This document shows positions 32,739 through 41,565 of a stretch of 64,000 nt of DNA, in pieces. A program made the translations under genes and the position numbers. The notes beneath the pieces are model-generated. The model was not told the origin of the DNA. It was given only the letters and a program-made list of their open reading frames with translations, and searched no databases. Each line of letters begins with the position of its first letter. The stretch's first letter is position 1. Source of the DNA: an uncultured Pelagibacteraceae bacterium (GTDB taxonomy: Bacteria; Pseudomonadota; Alphaproteobacteria; Pelagibacterales; Pelagibacteraceae); assembly GCA_902589315.1 (NCBI GenBank), contig CACISK010000003.1, positions 121,460 through 185,459 of the forward strand. The letters run 5' to 3'.

Positions 32739-33896
32739 TTAGTAATCTTTACTAATTATTTGGTCTATCATATTTACCATATCTTTTTTATATTTTTCAT
32801 TTGTTGCAGATTTAGTCTCTAAGACTGAAAAAAAAGCAGCAACAACTTTTGTTTTCAAATTTATTCCTAAAAATTGGCCCCCATAACCAGAGTGACCAAT
32901 CCAGTTACCACATTTCATCAAAGAATTAACATAACAGACAAATTTATCTTTAGATAATTGAATGTATTTGGGTCCCTCACTATTAATAGTTTTACTCAAA
33001 AAAGTTTTAGAACCAATATTTTTTCCATTTATACCTTTTCCAAACCTAGAAAAAAGTAAACCCATTCTTAAAAAATCTCTTGTAATTAAACTTCCACCTC
33101 CAGACATCCACGGTGTTCCAAATCTATCTGTTCCTATATACAATCCTTCTTCAAATCCTGTTGCTTCAACTGTTTCCAACAACCATTGTCTTAAACTTTT
33201 TTTACTTACTTTTTCTACAATTAACCCAATAACATCGGTATTAGCTGATTTATAATGCGCCAGATCGGTATAATTTTTTAAATCTCTGCTTTTTAAAGAT
33301 TTAATTGAATTTAAATATTGTTCCTGGCTTTGAATGTTTTTACCTTTAATAGGCAATCTCCATCCTCCCACAGGCTCATGTAAAAATGAAGACGAATAAG
33401 CTTTTGTATAATCTTCGCTATATAGATTTACAATGTTCATGTCTAAAACGTCTTTTACTTTTGCATTTGCATAACCACTGCCAATTTTTGGCAAGTAAAA
33501 TGAAATTTTCTTATTTAAGTTTATTAGTTTTCTGTCTATCAGCTCTCCCACAAATAAATGTATAAACATTTTTGTAATTGACATAATTGTTTGTGGCTGA
33601 TTTGTAGAAAAGTCCTTTGCATACTGCTCGAATAAAATATCCTGATCTTTACCAACTATTAAAGAGCAAAAAGCTTTATTTTTAGTTACCTTTTTTACAG
33701 AAGATAATTTACCAATTTTCTTATTAATTTTTTTTTTTAATTTTAAAACAAAATCTGATCTAAGGTATATTCCATATCTATTAATTTTATATAAATTTCT
33801 AAAACCCAACCTTCTTTTATTTGGGAGATTCCATTCAGCTTTATTATCTTTTCTTGTAACTAATTCTGGATTTTTTTCTGAAATAATTTTTTTCAA
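32739..33896 (-). CDS. Serine hydrolase of the beta-lactamase (class C) family
   Basis: A 385-residue protein with the SxxK motif at residues 106-109 (SITK), YAN-like SGYANAK further on, and a C-terminal GHSGYGGQFLGI that stands for the KTG/HTG motif. The order matches class C beta-lactamase-like esterases and peptidases. The N-terminal 70 residues are basic with no signal peptide, so a cytoplasmic role is likely rather than antibiotic resistance. It sits in a minus-strand run with msrA and a methyltransferase. A role in ester or amide hydrolysis is all that can be said. Confidence 0.75.
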   Translation of the reverse strand: MKKIISEKNPELVTRKDNKAEWNLPNKRRLGFRNLYKINRYGIYLRSDFVLKLKKKINKKIGKLSSVKKVTKNKAFCSLIVGKDQDILFEQYAKDFSTNQPQTIMSITKMFIHLFVGELIDRKLINLNKKISFYLPKIGSGYANAKVKDVLDMNIVNLYSEDYTKAYSSSFLHEPVGGWRLPIKGKNIQSQEQYLNSIKSLKSRDLKNYTDLAHYKSANTDVIGLIVEKVSKKSLRQWLLETVEATGFEEGLYIGTDRFGTPWMSGGGSLITRDFLRMGLLFSRFGKGINGKNIGSKTFLSKTINSEGPKYIQLSKDKFVCYVNSLMKCGNWIGHSGYGGQFLGINLKTKVVAAFFSVLETKSATNEKYKKDMVNMIDQIISKDY

Positions 33897-33907
33897 ATTA
33901 GTATTTT

Positions 33908-34363
33908 TTATCCAAACTTAAGAGATTTATTTTTCTCGTAATTTTGATGATAGCCTTCTGCTTTACAATAGTTTTTTTCTTTGGAAATCTTTGTAGTAAC
34001 TTTTCCATCTAATTTCTCATTCATTTCTTTTAAAATTTTCTCTGCTGTATTTTTTTCATTATCATTATTATAAAATATCTCAGACCGATATTGAATTCCT
34101 ACATAAGTTCCTTGTCTATTTTTTTGAGTTGAGTCATGGAGTTTAAAAAATAATCTGACCATATCTTCATAGCTTAAAATATTTTCATCATATTGAACTT
34201 TAACTACTTCTATGTGACCTGTATCCCCACCACAAACTGCTTTGTAAGTAACATTAGGATCATCACCTCCGCAGTAACCACATTCTGTAGATAGTATTCC
34301 TTTTATACCATCGTATTTAGTTTCGTCCCAAAAACAACCAATACCACCAATAAAAGTTTTCAT
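33908..34363 (-). CDS. msrA: Peptide methionine sulfoxide reductase A
   Basis: A 151-residue cytoplasmic repair enzyme that reduces methionine-S-sulfoxide. The catalytic motif GCFW is at residues 9-12 with Cys10 as nucleophile, followed by ECGYCGG, GDTGHIEVVKVQYD and FFKLHDSTQKNRQGTYVGIQYRS, all conserved in MsrA. The usual Gly-Cys-Phe-Trp-Gly/Cys-x-E is here GCFWDETK, a minor variant. The protein is short but complete, ending in the AEGYHQNY segment plus about ten residues. It is followed by the serine hydrolase and preceded by a homocysteine methyltransferase. Confidence 0.92.
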   Translation of the reverse strand: MKTFIGGIGCFWDETKYDGIKGILSTECGYCGGDDPNVTYKAVCGGDTGHIEVVKVQYDENILSYEDMVRLFFKLHDSTQKNRQGTYVGIQYRSEIFYNNDNEKNTAEKILKEMNEKLDGKVTTKISKEKNYCKAEGYHQNYEKNKSLKFG

Positions 34364-34380
34364 AATTTTACAATATATTA

Positions 34381-35292
34381 TTACTTCAAAATTGAAACAG
34401 CTTTTATCTCTTCAACTCCTATACCACAACAACCACCAACAATTTTTACACCTTTGCTAACCCATTTTTTTGCAACTTCCAAATAATCATTGGGTGAAAA
34501 ATTATCTACAAACTTCCAATTTGGTTTTTCGTAATAGCCTTTATTAGGGTAAGCACCAATAACTCCATTATGATTTTTTAATGCAGTATCTAAAGCTGCA
34601 CTCGTTGTTTTAATATCTGAGTGAGCAATTAAAATTGGCCCCTTATGTAATTTACTAAAATTTTTCAACGATACTTCTAAATCCTCGTAAATTTCAGTTT
34701 TATTCTTCACATCATCATAACCAAGTGTAATATTTTTTGTATTCTGATCTATTACACAGGAGATAGAAAGCCAAACAGGTAACTTTATATTTGAAGAACA
34801 CTCAAGCATAGTCTCCACGATTTCTGCTTGAGATGTCATTGCTTCTAAAATTATTAAATCAACACCCTCATTTGATAAAATTTTAATATGTTCATTAAAA
34901 CATGGCTTCATGTTCTTTGTTCCAAGTTTAAGAAAACTTCCATAACTCGAAACACTTCCTGCTAAACAGATGTTCTTTTTTGAATTATTAATTGCTTGTT
35001 TTGCAATTTGAACTGCTTGTTTATTAAATAATTCAATTGAGTCTTCATATCCGTGTTTTCTAAGAGAAATTGGAGTTGTAGCATAAGTATTTGTTGTAAT
35101 AACATCAGCACCTGCATCAATATAATTTTCATGAACTTCTTTTAGAAATTCTGGGCTATCTACCGAACATTTTCCACACCAGAGGTTTTGATCCATTTTA
35201 GCTCCTTTTTTTTCAAGCTCAGCACCTATACCTCCATCAAGTAAAATAATTTTTCCTTGATCAATTTTTTCTTGAATTATAGTGTAAGACAT
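34381..35292 (-). CDS. Homocysteine S-methyltransferase family protein (BHMT-like), copy 2
   Basis: A 303-residue homologue of the protein at 31754. I chose the ATG at 35292, which overlaps the upstream VOC gene stop in TAATG, over an ATG seven codons earlier. DGGIGAELEKKG, ITTNTYATTP and VGGCCGIG near the C-terminus give the substrate site and the Zn Cys pair, and LSISCVID gives the third Cys. Two such enzymes within 4 kb suggests different methyl donors, for example betaine and a sulfonium compound. The neighbours msrA and VOC do not settle it. Confidence 0.85.
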   Translation of the reverse strand: MSYTIIQEKIDQGKIILLDGGIGAELEKKGAKMDQNLWCGKCSVDSPEFLKEVHENYIDAGADVITTNTYATTPISLRKHGYEDSIELFNKQAVQIAKQAINNSKKNICLAGSVSSYGSFLKLGTKNMKPCFNEHIKILSNEGVDLIILEAMTSQAEIVETMLECSSNIKLPVWLSISCVIDQNTKNITLGYDDVKNKTEIYEDLEVSLKNFSKLHKGPILIAHSDIKTTSAALDTALKNHNGVIGAYPNKGYYEKPNWKFVDNFSPNDYLEVAKKWVSKGVKIVGGCCGIGVEEIKAVSILK

Positions 35293-35672
35293 TAATTGTT
35301 TGTGAAAGCACAAATTTTATTATTATCAAGATCTCGAATATAAGAATAGTAAACTCCAGAACCTTCTGGTCTTTCACCTCCAGCTCCTTCACTTTTTCCT
35401 CCTGCCTTTAGTCCAATCTCATGAAACTTATCAACTATATCTCTTGATGATGTAATAAATGAAACTTGCGTTCCATTTCCATTTGTTGCCTCTTTCATAT
35501 TGACAGGTTTGGTCACATAAAACTCTATAGTTCCATTGCCATTTTTTTCTGTGTAACCAGCGCAAACTTCATCTTTATAATTTCTTTCTAGATTTAAAAC
35601 TTTTAAGACTTCATCATAAAAAATTATTGCCTTTTCTAAGTTATTAGTTCCTACCATTACATAACCAAGCAT
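35292..35672 (-). CDS. VOC-superfamily (glyoxalase/bleomycin-resistance fold) protein
   Basis: A 126-residue single-domain VOC protein. LGYVMVGTNNLEKAIIFYDEVLK is the typical opening, EFYVTKP sits in the middle, and YYSYIRDLDNNKICAF closes the fold with the glutamate/aspartate area used for metal binding in relatives. It could be a lyase, isomerase or binding protein. It lies 1 base after the aldehyde dehydrogenase and overlaps the methyltransferase by one base, forming a tight operon with them. Confidence 0.8.
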   Translation of the reverse strand: MLGYVMVGTNNLEKAIIFYDEVLKVLNLERNYKDEVCAGYTEKNGNGTIEFYVTKPVNMKEATNGNGTQVSFITSSRDIVDKFHEIGLKAGGKSEGAGGERPEGSGVYYSYIRDLDNNKICAFTNN

Positions 35673-35673
35673 T

Positions 35674-37107
35674 TTAATTTTTCCATTCAGTAATAGTTTT
35701 TACCTCTAGATATTCATGCAATCCCCAAGTTCCACCCTCACGTCCATTTCCGGATTGTCTATAGCCACCAAAAGGAGTTCCAGAGTCTGCTGCTTTATGA
35801 TTTACATACACAATTCCAGATCTTAATTTTTTTGAGACTCTTTTTGCCTTTTCTTTATCCTCTGTTTGTAAATAGTTTCCTAATCCATATTCTGTGTCAT
35901 TTGTAATTTGGATAGCTTCCTCTTCATTCTCAAAAGGAATGATTGACAATACTGGTCCAAATATTTCCTCTTTAGCTATTCTCATATTATTATTAACATC
36001 AGTAAATACTGTCGGCTTAATAAAATAACCTTTCTTTAAGTCTTCAGGTTTATCAGGACCGCCTGCTACTAATGTAGCACCTTCTTCAATTCCACTATTT
36101 ATTAAACTCTGAATTTTATCAAATTGAGTTTTTGAAATTACAGGTCCTATGTGATCACCAGCTTTTGAAGCAAGATCAACTTTAATTTTATTAGCTTCGT
36201 CTGCAGCTTCTTCAACAGCTCTTTTATAAATTGATTTTTCAACAAGCATTCTAGTTGGAGCATCACATGATTGACCTGAATTACTCATTACGTTTCTAAT
36301 GCCATCTCTAACTGCATCAGGATATGCATCAGCAAAAACAATATTTCCACCTTTGCCACCAAGTTCAAGACAAACTCTTTTTATAGTTTCAGCAGCATTC
36401 TTTGTAATTAATTTTCCAGCTCTAGTAGATCCTGTAAATGAGACCATATCAACATCAGGATGCCCTGACAGGTCAGTTCCAACACCAGGCCCATCACCAT
36501 TTACCAAATTAAATACTCCAGCTGGAAATCCAGCCTCATCAATCATCTCTGCAAAAAGCATACCCGACAATGGTGCAATTTCAGATGGTTTAAGCACCAT
36601 TGTACACCCAGTAGCAAAAGCTGGAATTACTTTTAAAGCAATTTGGTTTATGGGCCAATTCCAAGGTGTAATTAATCCACAAACTCCAATTGGCTCATAT
36701 ACAATATGATTAGTAGATCCTTTATCAAAACCTGGTTCGAATTCGAAATCTTTTAATCTTTTTATAAAGTCTTCGATATGACCTGCTCCAGAAGATGTTT
36801 GATTAGCTGAACACCAATCTTTGGGACAACCAAGCTCTGTAGTAATAGCATCAGTCATATCATCCCATCTAGAATTATAAATTTTTAATAATTTTTCTAA
36901 TAAATTTAACCTTTCTTCTTTTGAAGTTTCTTTCCAAGTCTCAAATGTAGATTTTGCTGCTTTGACTGCAGCATTTGTATCATCAGAGCTTCCAAGACTT
37001 ATAATTGCACAAACCTCCTCTGTTGATGGATTAATAACTTCACAATCATTCTTGCTTACTGGCTCAACCCATTTGCCATTGATATAAAACTTTTTTTTAT
37101 CTAACAT
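35674..37107 (-). CDS. NAD(P)-dependent aldehyde dehydrogenase, copy 1
   Basis: A 477-residue aldehyde dehydrogenase. I prefer the ATG at 37107 (MLDKKKFYINGKWVEP) over one 17 codons upstream, because the same opening (FYINGSWV) starts the paralogue at 61529. ITPWNWPINQ, FTGSTRAGK, the Glu in LELGGKGG and catalytic Cys in SGQSCDAPTRM are present, with EEIFGPVLS downstream. It oxidises an aldehyde to an acid; semialdehydes and aminoaldehydes are common substrates in this group. It heads the operon that continues with VOC, homocysteine methyltransferase, msrA and hydrolase genes. Confidence 0.88.
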   Translation of the reverse strand: MLDKKKFYINGKWVEPVSKNDCEVINPSTEEVCAIISLGSSDDTNAAVKAAKSTFETWKETSKEERLNLLEKLLKIYNSRWDDMTDAITTELGCPKDWCSANQTSSGAGHIEDFIKRLKDFEFEPGFDKGSTNHIVYEPIGVCGLITPWNWPINQIALKVIPAFATGCTMVLKPSEIAPLSGMLFAEMIDEAGFPAGVFNLVNGDGPGVGTDLSGHPDVDMVSFTGSTRAGKLITKNAAETIKRVCLELGGKGGNIVFADAYPDAVRDGIRNVMSNSGQSCDAPTRMLVEKSIYKRAVEEAADEANKIKVDLASKAGDHIGPVISKTQFDKIQSLINSGIEEGATLVAGGPDKPEDLKKGYFIKPTVFTDVNNNMRIAKEEIFGPVLSIIPFENEEEAIQITNDTEYGLGNYLQTEDKEKAKRVSKKLRSGIVYVNHKAADSGTPFGGYRQSGNGREGGTWGLHEYLEVKTITEWKN

Positions 37108-37223
37108 TTTTATTTCAAAATTAATTTTTCTTATTATACGTTTATTTACTCTTGCCATTCAAGAAATTAGATGCAGTTTTTAAATTTTAATGATTAATCA
37201 ATAAGTGGTGGTATATTATATTT

Positions 37224-37964
37224 ATGAAATCACAAAAAATAGAACCAAAGTTTGAAAATAACCAAAATCCACGTATTGGGCTCATCGCTTTAGCAACCGA
37301 TCTAGTGATTGAAAAAGATTTTATAAGTGTAATTAAAGATAAAAAAATAGATTTTTTTGTAAATAGAATAGAATGTTACAACCCCTTAACCAAAGAGAAT
37401 TTGATCAAAATGTCAGAGAATATTACTAAAGTAACAAAAGATATCTTGCCAGAGCAAAAATTAGACTGTGTTGTATATGCTTGTACATCAGGAACTATAG
37501 CAGCAGGATATGATAATATTAAAAATAAAATACAAGCAGCAAAACCTGAGGCAAAACTTTCAACACCAAGTACAGCAGCTTTGAAAGCATTGAAAAAATT
37601 AAATATTAAAAAACTTTCTATATTCACACCTTATAGTAAAAAAGTTAACGATGATGTTGTTGATTACTTTAAAGCGTCTGGTTTTGAAATCACCTCAAAT
37701 TCATACTTTGATATTCATTCTGACATGGAGATTGGTAAAGTAGATCAAAATTATTTGTTTGATGTTCTTATAAACTTAGATGTAAATGGGTCAGATGCTT
37801 TATTTGTATCTTGTACTGCTTTACCGGTTCTTTCTCTAATACAAAAATTAGAAGATAAACTTGGAATACCAGTTCTTTCAAGTAATCAAGCTTTAATCTG
37901 GGAGTCTTTAGAAAACATCGGCGAAAATAAATCTGTAAAAGGGTTTGGAAGACTGTTTGATTAA
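37224..37964 (+). CDS. Maleate isomerase / Asp-Glu racemase family protein (EutA-like)
   Basis: A 246-residue protein of the Asp/Glu racemase superfamily. The two active-site cysteines are in VYACTSGTIAAG and FVSCTALPVL, the arrangement of maleate isomerase and of EutA from ectoine-utilisation clusters. In those clusters EutA sits beside the ectoine hydrolase EutD, and here the next gene 3 bases away is an EutD-like pita-bread hydrolase. EutB, EutC and EutE partners are not in the window, so the ectoine assignment is inference from the pair. It is divergent from the aldehyde dehydrogenase across about 116 bases. Confidence 0.72.
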   Translation: MKSQKIEPKFENNQNPRIGLIALATDLVIEKDFISVIKDKKIDFFVNRIECYNPLTKENLIKMSENITKVTKDILPEQKLDCVVYACTSGTIAAGYDNIKNKIQAAKPEAKLSTPSTAALKALKKLNIKKLSIFTPYSKKVNDDVVDYFKASGFEITSNSYFDIHSDMEIGKVDQNYLFDVLINLDVNGSDALFVSCTALPVLSLIQKLEDKLGIPVLSSNQALIWESLENIGENKSVKGFGRLFD

Positions 37965-37967
37965 TTT

Positions 37968-39140
37968 ATGTCTTTTTCAAAAGAGGAATACAAACAAAGA
38001 CTATTAAAAGTCCAATCTCTGATGAGAGAGAAAAAAATTGATTTAATTATTTCTCACGACACAAATAACATGAATTATCTTACAGGCTACGATGCTTGGT
38101 CTTTTTATTATGCACAATGTGTATTAGTTCATGTTGATTCAAAAGAACCAATTTGCTTTGTTAGAGATCAGGATTCAGGTGGGGCGTACATAAAAACCTA
38201 TTTAAATAAAGATAATATTATTGTTTATGATGAGAGTTATATTCATACTTGGCCAAAACATCCCTATGATTACTTGACCAAAGTAATTAAAGAAAAAAAA
38301 TGGGATAAATTGTCTATTGGAGTTGAAATGGATGCTCATTATTTCACAGCCTTTTGTTATGAAAAAATTAAAAAGGGATTACCAAATGCAAACATTATTG
38401 ATTCTGATCGACTAGTTAATTGGGCCAGATTAATTAAATCTAATGCAGAGATAAATTATATGAAGTCTGCTGCTTTAATTTCTCAAAAAGGAATGCAAAC
38501 TGCAATGGAAGTAATTAAACCTGGTACAAGACAATGTGATGCTGTTGGAGAAATTCAAAAGTCTTTATTTTATGGTACAGAAGAATTTGGAGGTGAATAT
38601 TCTAGTATCGCAACGCTTCTTCCAACTGGAAAAGGTACATCTGCTTCACATTTAACAGCAACCCAAGATAAATTTATTGAAGGTGAAGTAACTATAATTG
38701 AACTTTCAGGTGTTTATAAAAGATATCACGCGCCTATGGCTCGAACAATTTTATTAGGTAAACCTGATCAATTAAAAATTGATACAATGAATAAAACTAT
38801 TGAAGCTTTACAAGCTGGAATTAATGCTACGAAACCTGGAAACACAGCAAATGATGTTGCCCAAGCTTTTTGGAAAATTTTAGATAAATATGGTATCGAT
38901 AAAAAATCAAGAACAGGTTACTCAATAGGCATTGGATATCCACCAGATTGGGGAGAACATACTTTTAATATTTATAAAGGTGATATGACAGTGCTTGAAC
39001 CAAATGTTTGTTTTCATATGATTGCAGTAATGCAGTTTGGTGATTGGGGAGTAGAAGTATCAGAAGCAATCCGAGTTACCGACCAAGGTTGTGAATTATT
39101 CTGTAATTTTCCAAAAGAGCTACATATTAAGAACTATTAG
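37968..39140 (+). CDS. M24-fold hydrolase, EutD/DoeA (ectoine hydrolase)-like
   Basis: A 390-residue creatinase/prolidase-fold protein: an N-terminal domain (1-150, with SHDTNNMNYLTGYDAW) and a C-terminal pita-bread domain. The metal ligands of true M24 peptidases are replaced. The usual Asp-x-Gly/Asp...Asp pair is read here as IIELSGVYKRYHAPMARTI, as in the metal-free creatinase and DoeA/EutD types. The HTF and PNVCFHMIAVMQFGDWGVEVSE regions complete the site. It likely opens a cyclic amidine or guanidine-like ring, with ectoine the best guess from the EutA neighbour. It precedes potA by 38 bases. Confidence 0.72.
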   Translation: MSFSKEEYKQRLLKVQSLMREKKIDLIISHDTNNMNYLTGYDAWSFYYAQCVLVHVDSKEPICFVRDQDSGGAYIKTYLNKDNIIVYDESYIHTWPKHPYDYLTKVIKEKKWDKLSIGVEMDAHYFTAFCYEKIKKGLPNANIIDSDRLVNWARLIKSNAEINYMKSAALISQKGMQTAMEVIKPGTRQCDAVGEIQKSLFYGTEEFGGEYSSIATLLPTGKGTSASHLTATQDKFIEGEVTIIELSGVYKRYHAPMARTILLGKPDQLKIDTMNKTIEALQAGINATKPGNTANDVAQAFWKILDKYGIDKKSRTGYSIGIGYPPDWGEHTFNIYKGDMTVLEPNVCFHMIAVMQFGDWGVEVSEAIRVTDQGCELFCNFPKELHIKNY

Positions 39141-39178
39141 CTATTGATAATTAACTTCTTAAATGTTTTAAACACTGA

Positions 39179-40264
39179 ATGTCTAAAAATACAGAATTCG
39201 TTAAGTTCGATAAAGTTGATAAAAGTTACGATGGTAAAGTCTTAGTAGTAAAAGATTTAAATCTTAATATCTCCGAGGGCGAGTTCATCACTATGCTTGG
39301 CCCATCTGGTTCAGGAAAAACAACTTGTTTAATGATGTTAGCTGGATTTGAAACCCCAACTAATGGCGAAATTTATTTAGACTCTAATCCTATTTCAAAT
39401 ATTCCACCACACAAAAGAGGAATTGGAATGGTTTTTCAAAATTATGCATTGTTTCCTCATATGACAGTTTATGAAAATTTAGCATTTCCCTTAAGAGTAA
39501 GAAAAGTTCAAAAAGATGAAATTGATAAAAAAGTAGATAAAGCTTTGTCGATGGTTTCTCTTTCAGGATTTGAAAGTAGGATGCCTGCACAATTGTCGGG
39601 AGGACAACAGCAAAGAGTAGCTGTTGCAAGAGCTCTCGTATTTGATCCAGCAGTAGTTTTAATGGATGAGCCCCTTGGAGCTTTAGATAAAAACTTAAGA
39701 GAAAGTATGCAATACGAAATTAAACATATTCATGAAAATATTGGTGTCACTGTGGTTTACGTTACACACGATCAAGGAGAAGCATTAACAATGTCAAATA
39801 GGATTGCAGTGTTTAATGATGGTAAGGTTCAACAATTATCAAGTCCTGATAAATTATATGAAGAGCCAGTTAATTCGTTTGTAGCAGAATTTATAGGTGA
39901 AAATAATACTTTTGGAGGAGAAGTGACGGACATTTCAAAAAATGTTTGTAAAGTTAAACTGCAAAATGGTGAAATTTTAGCTAATCCAATTTCAGTTAAT
40001 TCCAAAGGTGACAAAACAACAGTTTCAATAAGACCAGAGAGAGCATTGATAAATCCAAAAGATAAAATGGATAATAATCAAACTGGAAAAATTGAAGAAG
40101 TTATCTACCATGGTGACCACACTAGAGTAAGATTAGATCTTTTAGGCAATAAAGAATTTATTTTAAAAGTTCCAAATAGCTCAAACGAGTTAGATTTAAA
40201 ATTAGGTAACGAGATTAAAGTAGGATGGAATAGTCAAGACGCTAGAGCTTTAGATCCTAAGTAA
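39179..40264 (+). CDS. potA: Polyamine-type ABC transporter ATP-binding protein (PotA)
   Basis: A 361-residue ATPase. Walker A (GPSGSGKTT) is at residues 41-49, the signature LSGGQQQRVAVARAL follows, then Walker B (VVLMDEPLGALD) and switch His in VTHDQGEA. The C-terminal third is a TOBE domain (ISIRPERAL and EVIYHGDHTRVRL) as in PotA. It is first in the pot set and is followed by 115 bases with palindromes before potD. It may form a unit with the upstream EutD-like gene. Confidence 0.9.
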   Translation: MSKNTEFVKFDKVDKSYDGKVLVVKDLNLNISEGEFITMLGPSGSGKTTCLMMLAGFETPTNGEIYLDSNPISNIPPHKRGIGMVFQNYALFPHMTVYENLAFPLRVRKVQKDEIDKKVDKALSMVSLSGFESRMPAQLSGGQQQRVAVARALVFDPAVVLMDEPLGALDKNLRESMQYEIKHIHENIGVTVVYVTHDQGEALTMSNRIAVFNDGKVQQLSSPDKLYEEPVNSFVAEFIGENNTFGGEVTDISKNVCKVKLQNGEILANPISVNSKGDKTTVSIRPERALINPKDKMDNNQTGKIEEVIYHGDHTRVRLDLLGNKEFILKVPNSSNELDLKLGNEIKVGWNSQDARALDPK

Positions 40265-40340
40265 TTTCTCAAATAGCCTAGTATTCCTATAACAAAATGG
40301 CCTGTTGACTCTGAATATCCTTTTTGTTGTACTTCGCTTA

Positions 40341-40356
40341 TATAAATTAATTTATA
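40341..40356. promoter_or_regulatory. 16-bp perfect palindrome upstream of potD
   Basis: TATAAATTAATTTATA is a perfect inverted repeat 24-39 bases before the potD start. It may be an operator or part of a promoter. No clear -35/-10 pair with good spacing could be assigned; TTGACT at about 40305 is a possible -35. Confidence 0.3.
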
Positions 40357-40361
40357 TTAAA

Positions 40362-40371
40362 CGTTTAAACG
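40362..40371. promoter_or_regulatory. 10-bp palindrome next to potD ribosome binding site
   Basis: CGTTTAAACG directly abuts the strong GGAGGA ribosome binding site (40371-40376). A bound protein or an mRNA hairpin here could control potD translation. Ten bases is short, so chance is not excluded. Confidence 0.25.
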
Positions 40372-40379
40372 GAGGATAA

Positions 40380-41498
40380 ATGAAAAAATTAAGTAAATTA
40401 TTACTTGCTCTTTCTTTTGCTCTTTCAATAACTTCATCTGCATTTGCGGTTACAGTAGCATCTTGGGGTGGAGCTTATACAGAGTCTCAAAAGCTAGGGT
40501 ATGGTGATCCAACTGCAAAAGCTCTTGGTGTTGATATCAACTGGGTAGACTATTCAGGTGGATTATCTGAGATCAAAGCTCAAAAAGAAGCAGGTGCAAT
40601 TACTTGGGATATTATCGATGTATTCGCATTTGATACTATCAACGGATGTGACGAAGGAATTTTCGTTGAATTCGATTTTGACAAAGACTTCCCTGCAGCT
40701 CCAGATGGAACACCTGCAAGTGAAGATTTCTTTGCTCCAATGCCAAGTAAATGTGCTGTAGGAAACATTCTATATTCATGGAACTACGCATACGATACTA
40801 GAGCGTTTGATGGAAAAGCACCTTCAACTATTAAGGACTTTTTCAATACAAAAAGATTTCCAGGAAAAAGAGCTATTTACAAATCAGCTCTTACAAACCT
40901 TGAAATCGCTTTAGCTGGTGACGGTGTTTACATGGGTAAAGGTGGATCTGAGATCTACAAATTACTAGAAACAGAAGCTGGAGTTAACAGAGCAATGAAT
41001 AAAATCAAAGAGCTTTGCACAGATCCAAATGGCGGATGTGTATTCTGGTCAGCTGGTGCTCAACCACCAGAATTATTAGTTGCTGGTGAAGTTGTAATGG
41101 CAACAGGCTGGAATGGAAGATTCTTCAACGCTGAAGTTGGTGAAGGTGCTCCAATTGCGCAAGTATGGGATGGACAAGGTCTTGACTATGAATATTTCGC
41201 ACTTGTAAAAGGTGGACCGGATGAAGCAAATGCTAAAAAGGCTTTAGCAATGATGACTAACACAGAAATGTTAGCAGGTAGTGCTAAATACATTGCATAC
41301 GCTCCTTACAGATTATCATCTTTAGAAATTATCAAAGCAAATGAGCCTTGGTACAAAGATGGTAAAACTGAAATGATGCCACAAATGCCAACTGCTCCTG
41401 CAAATACTAAAAAATACTTTTTAGTTGATCCATTTTTCTGGGCTGATAACGGTACAGAACTTGGTGAGAAGTGGGAAGCTATGAAAGCTGGTCTATAA
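40380..41498 (+). CDS. potD: Polyamine-type ABC transporter substrate-binding protein (PotD)
   Basis: A 372-residue periplasmic protein with a signal peptide ending SSAFA|V (about residue 23). VASWGGAYTESQK, WDIIDVFAFD, and the Trp-rich FWSAGAQPPELLVAGEVVMATGWNG match PotD/PotF proteins, whose acidic and aromatic residues bind putrescine or spermidine. The ribosome binding site GGAGGA is near-consensus. Codons such as AAC, ATC and TTC are more frequent than in neighbouring genes, which suggests high expression. A terminator hairpin follows before potB, which would give extra potD mRNA. Confidence 0.9.
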   Translation: MKKLSKLLLALSFALSITSSAFAVTVASWGGAYTESQKLGYGDPTAKALGVDINWVDYSGGLSEIKAQKEAGAITWDIIDVFAFDTINGCDEGIFVEFDFDKDFPAAPDGTPASEDFFAPMPSKCAVGNILYSWNYAYDTRAFDGKAPSTIKDFFNTKRFPGKRAIYKSALTNLEIALAGDGVYMGKGGSEIYKLLETEAGVNRAMNKIKELCTDPNGGCVFWSAGAQPPELLVAGEVVMATGWNGRFFNAEVGEGAPIAQVWDGQGLDYEYFALVKGGPDEANAKKALAMMTNTEMLAGSAKYIAYAPYRLSSLEIIKANEPWYKDGKTEMMPQMPTAPANTKKYFLVDPFFWADNGTELGEKWEAMKAGL

Positions 41499-41534
41499 AA
41501 GAGTATAAAAGACTAGAATAATATAATATATATG

Positions 41535-41564
41535 GGGCGACTTTTTTAAGTCGCCCTTTTTATT
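41535..41564 (+). terminator. Intercistronic terminator between potD and potB
   Basis: A 9-bp perfect stem, GGGCGACTT (41535-41543) with AAGTCGCCC (41548-41556), has a TTTT loop and is followed by TTTTTATTT. potB starts at 41566, immediately after. A partial terminator or 3' stabiliser here would keep the binding-protein message above the permease message. Confidence 0.85.
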
Positions 41565-41565
41565 T

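Noticed and set aside
32739-33896. Antibiotic-resistance beta-lactamase
   Set aside because: SxxK is present but there is no signal peptide and the context is metabolic; it is a general serine hydrolase.
35293-35313. Upstream start for the second homocysteine methyltransferase
   Set aside because: It would add seven residues inside the VOC gene; the ATG at 35292 gives the usual TAATG junction.
37108-37158. N-terminal extension of the aldehyde dehydrogenase
   Set aside because: The 17 extra residues are basic and absent from the paralogue at 61529; the ATG at 37107 fits the family start.
37108-37223. Possible SAM-V or glycine riboswitch in the leader of the aldehyde dehydrogenase operon
   Set aside because: No consensus elements could be recognised by eye; only a TGATTAATCA palindrome (37191-37200) is present.
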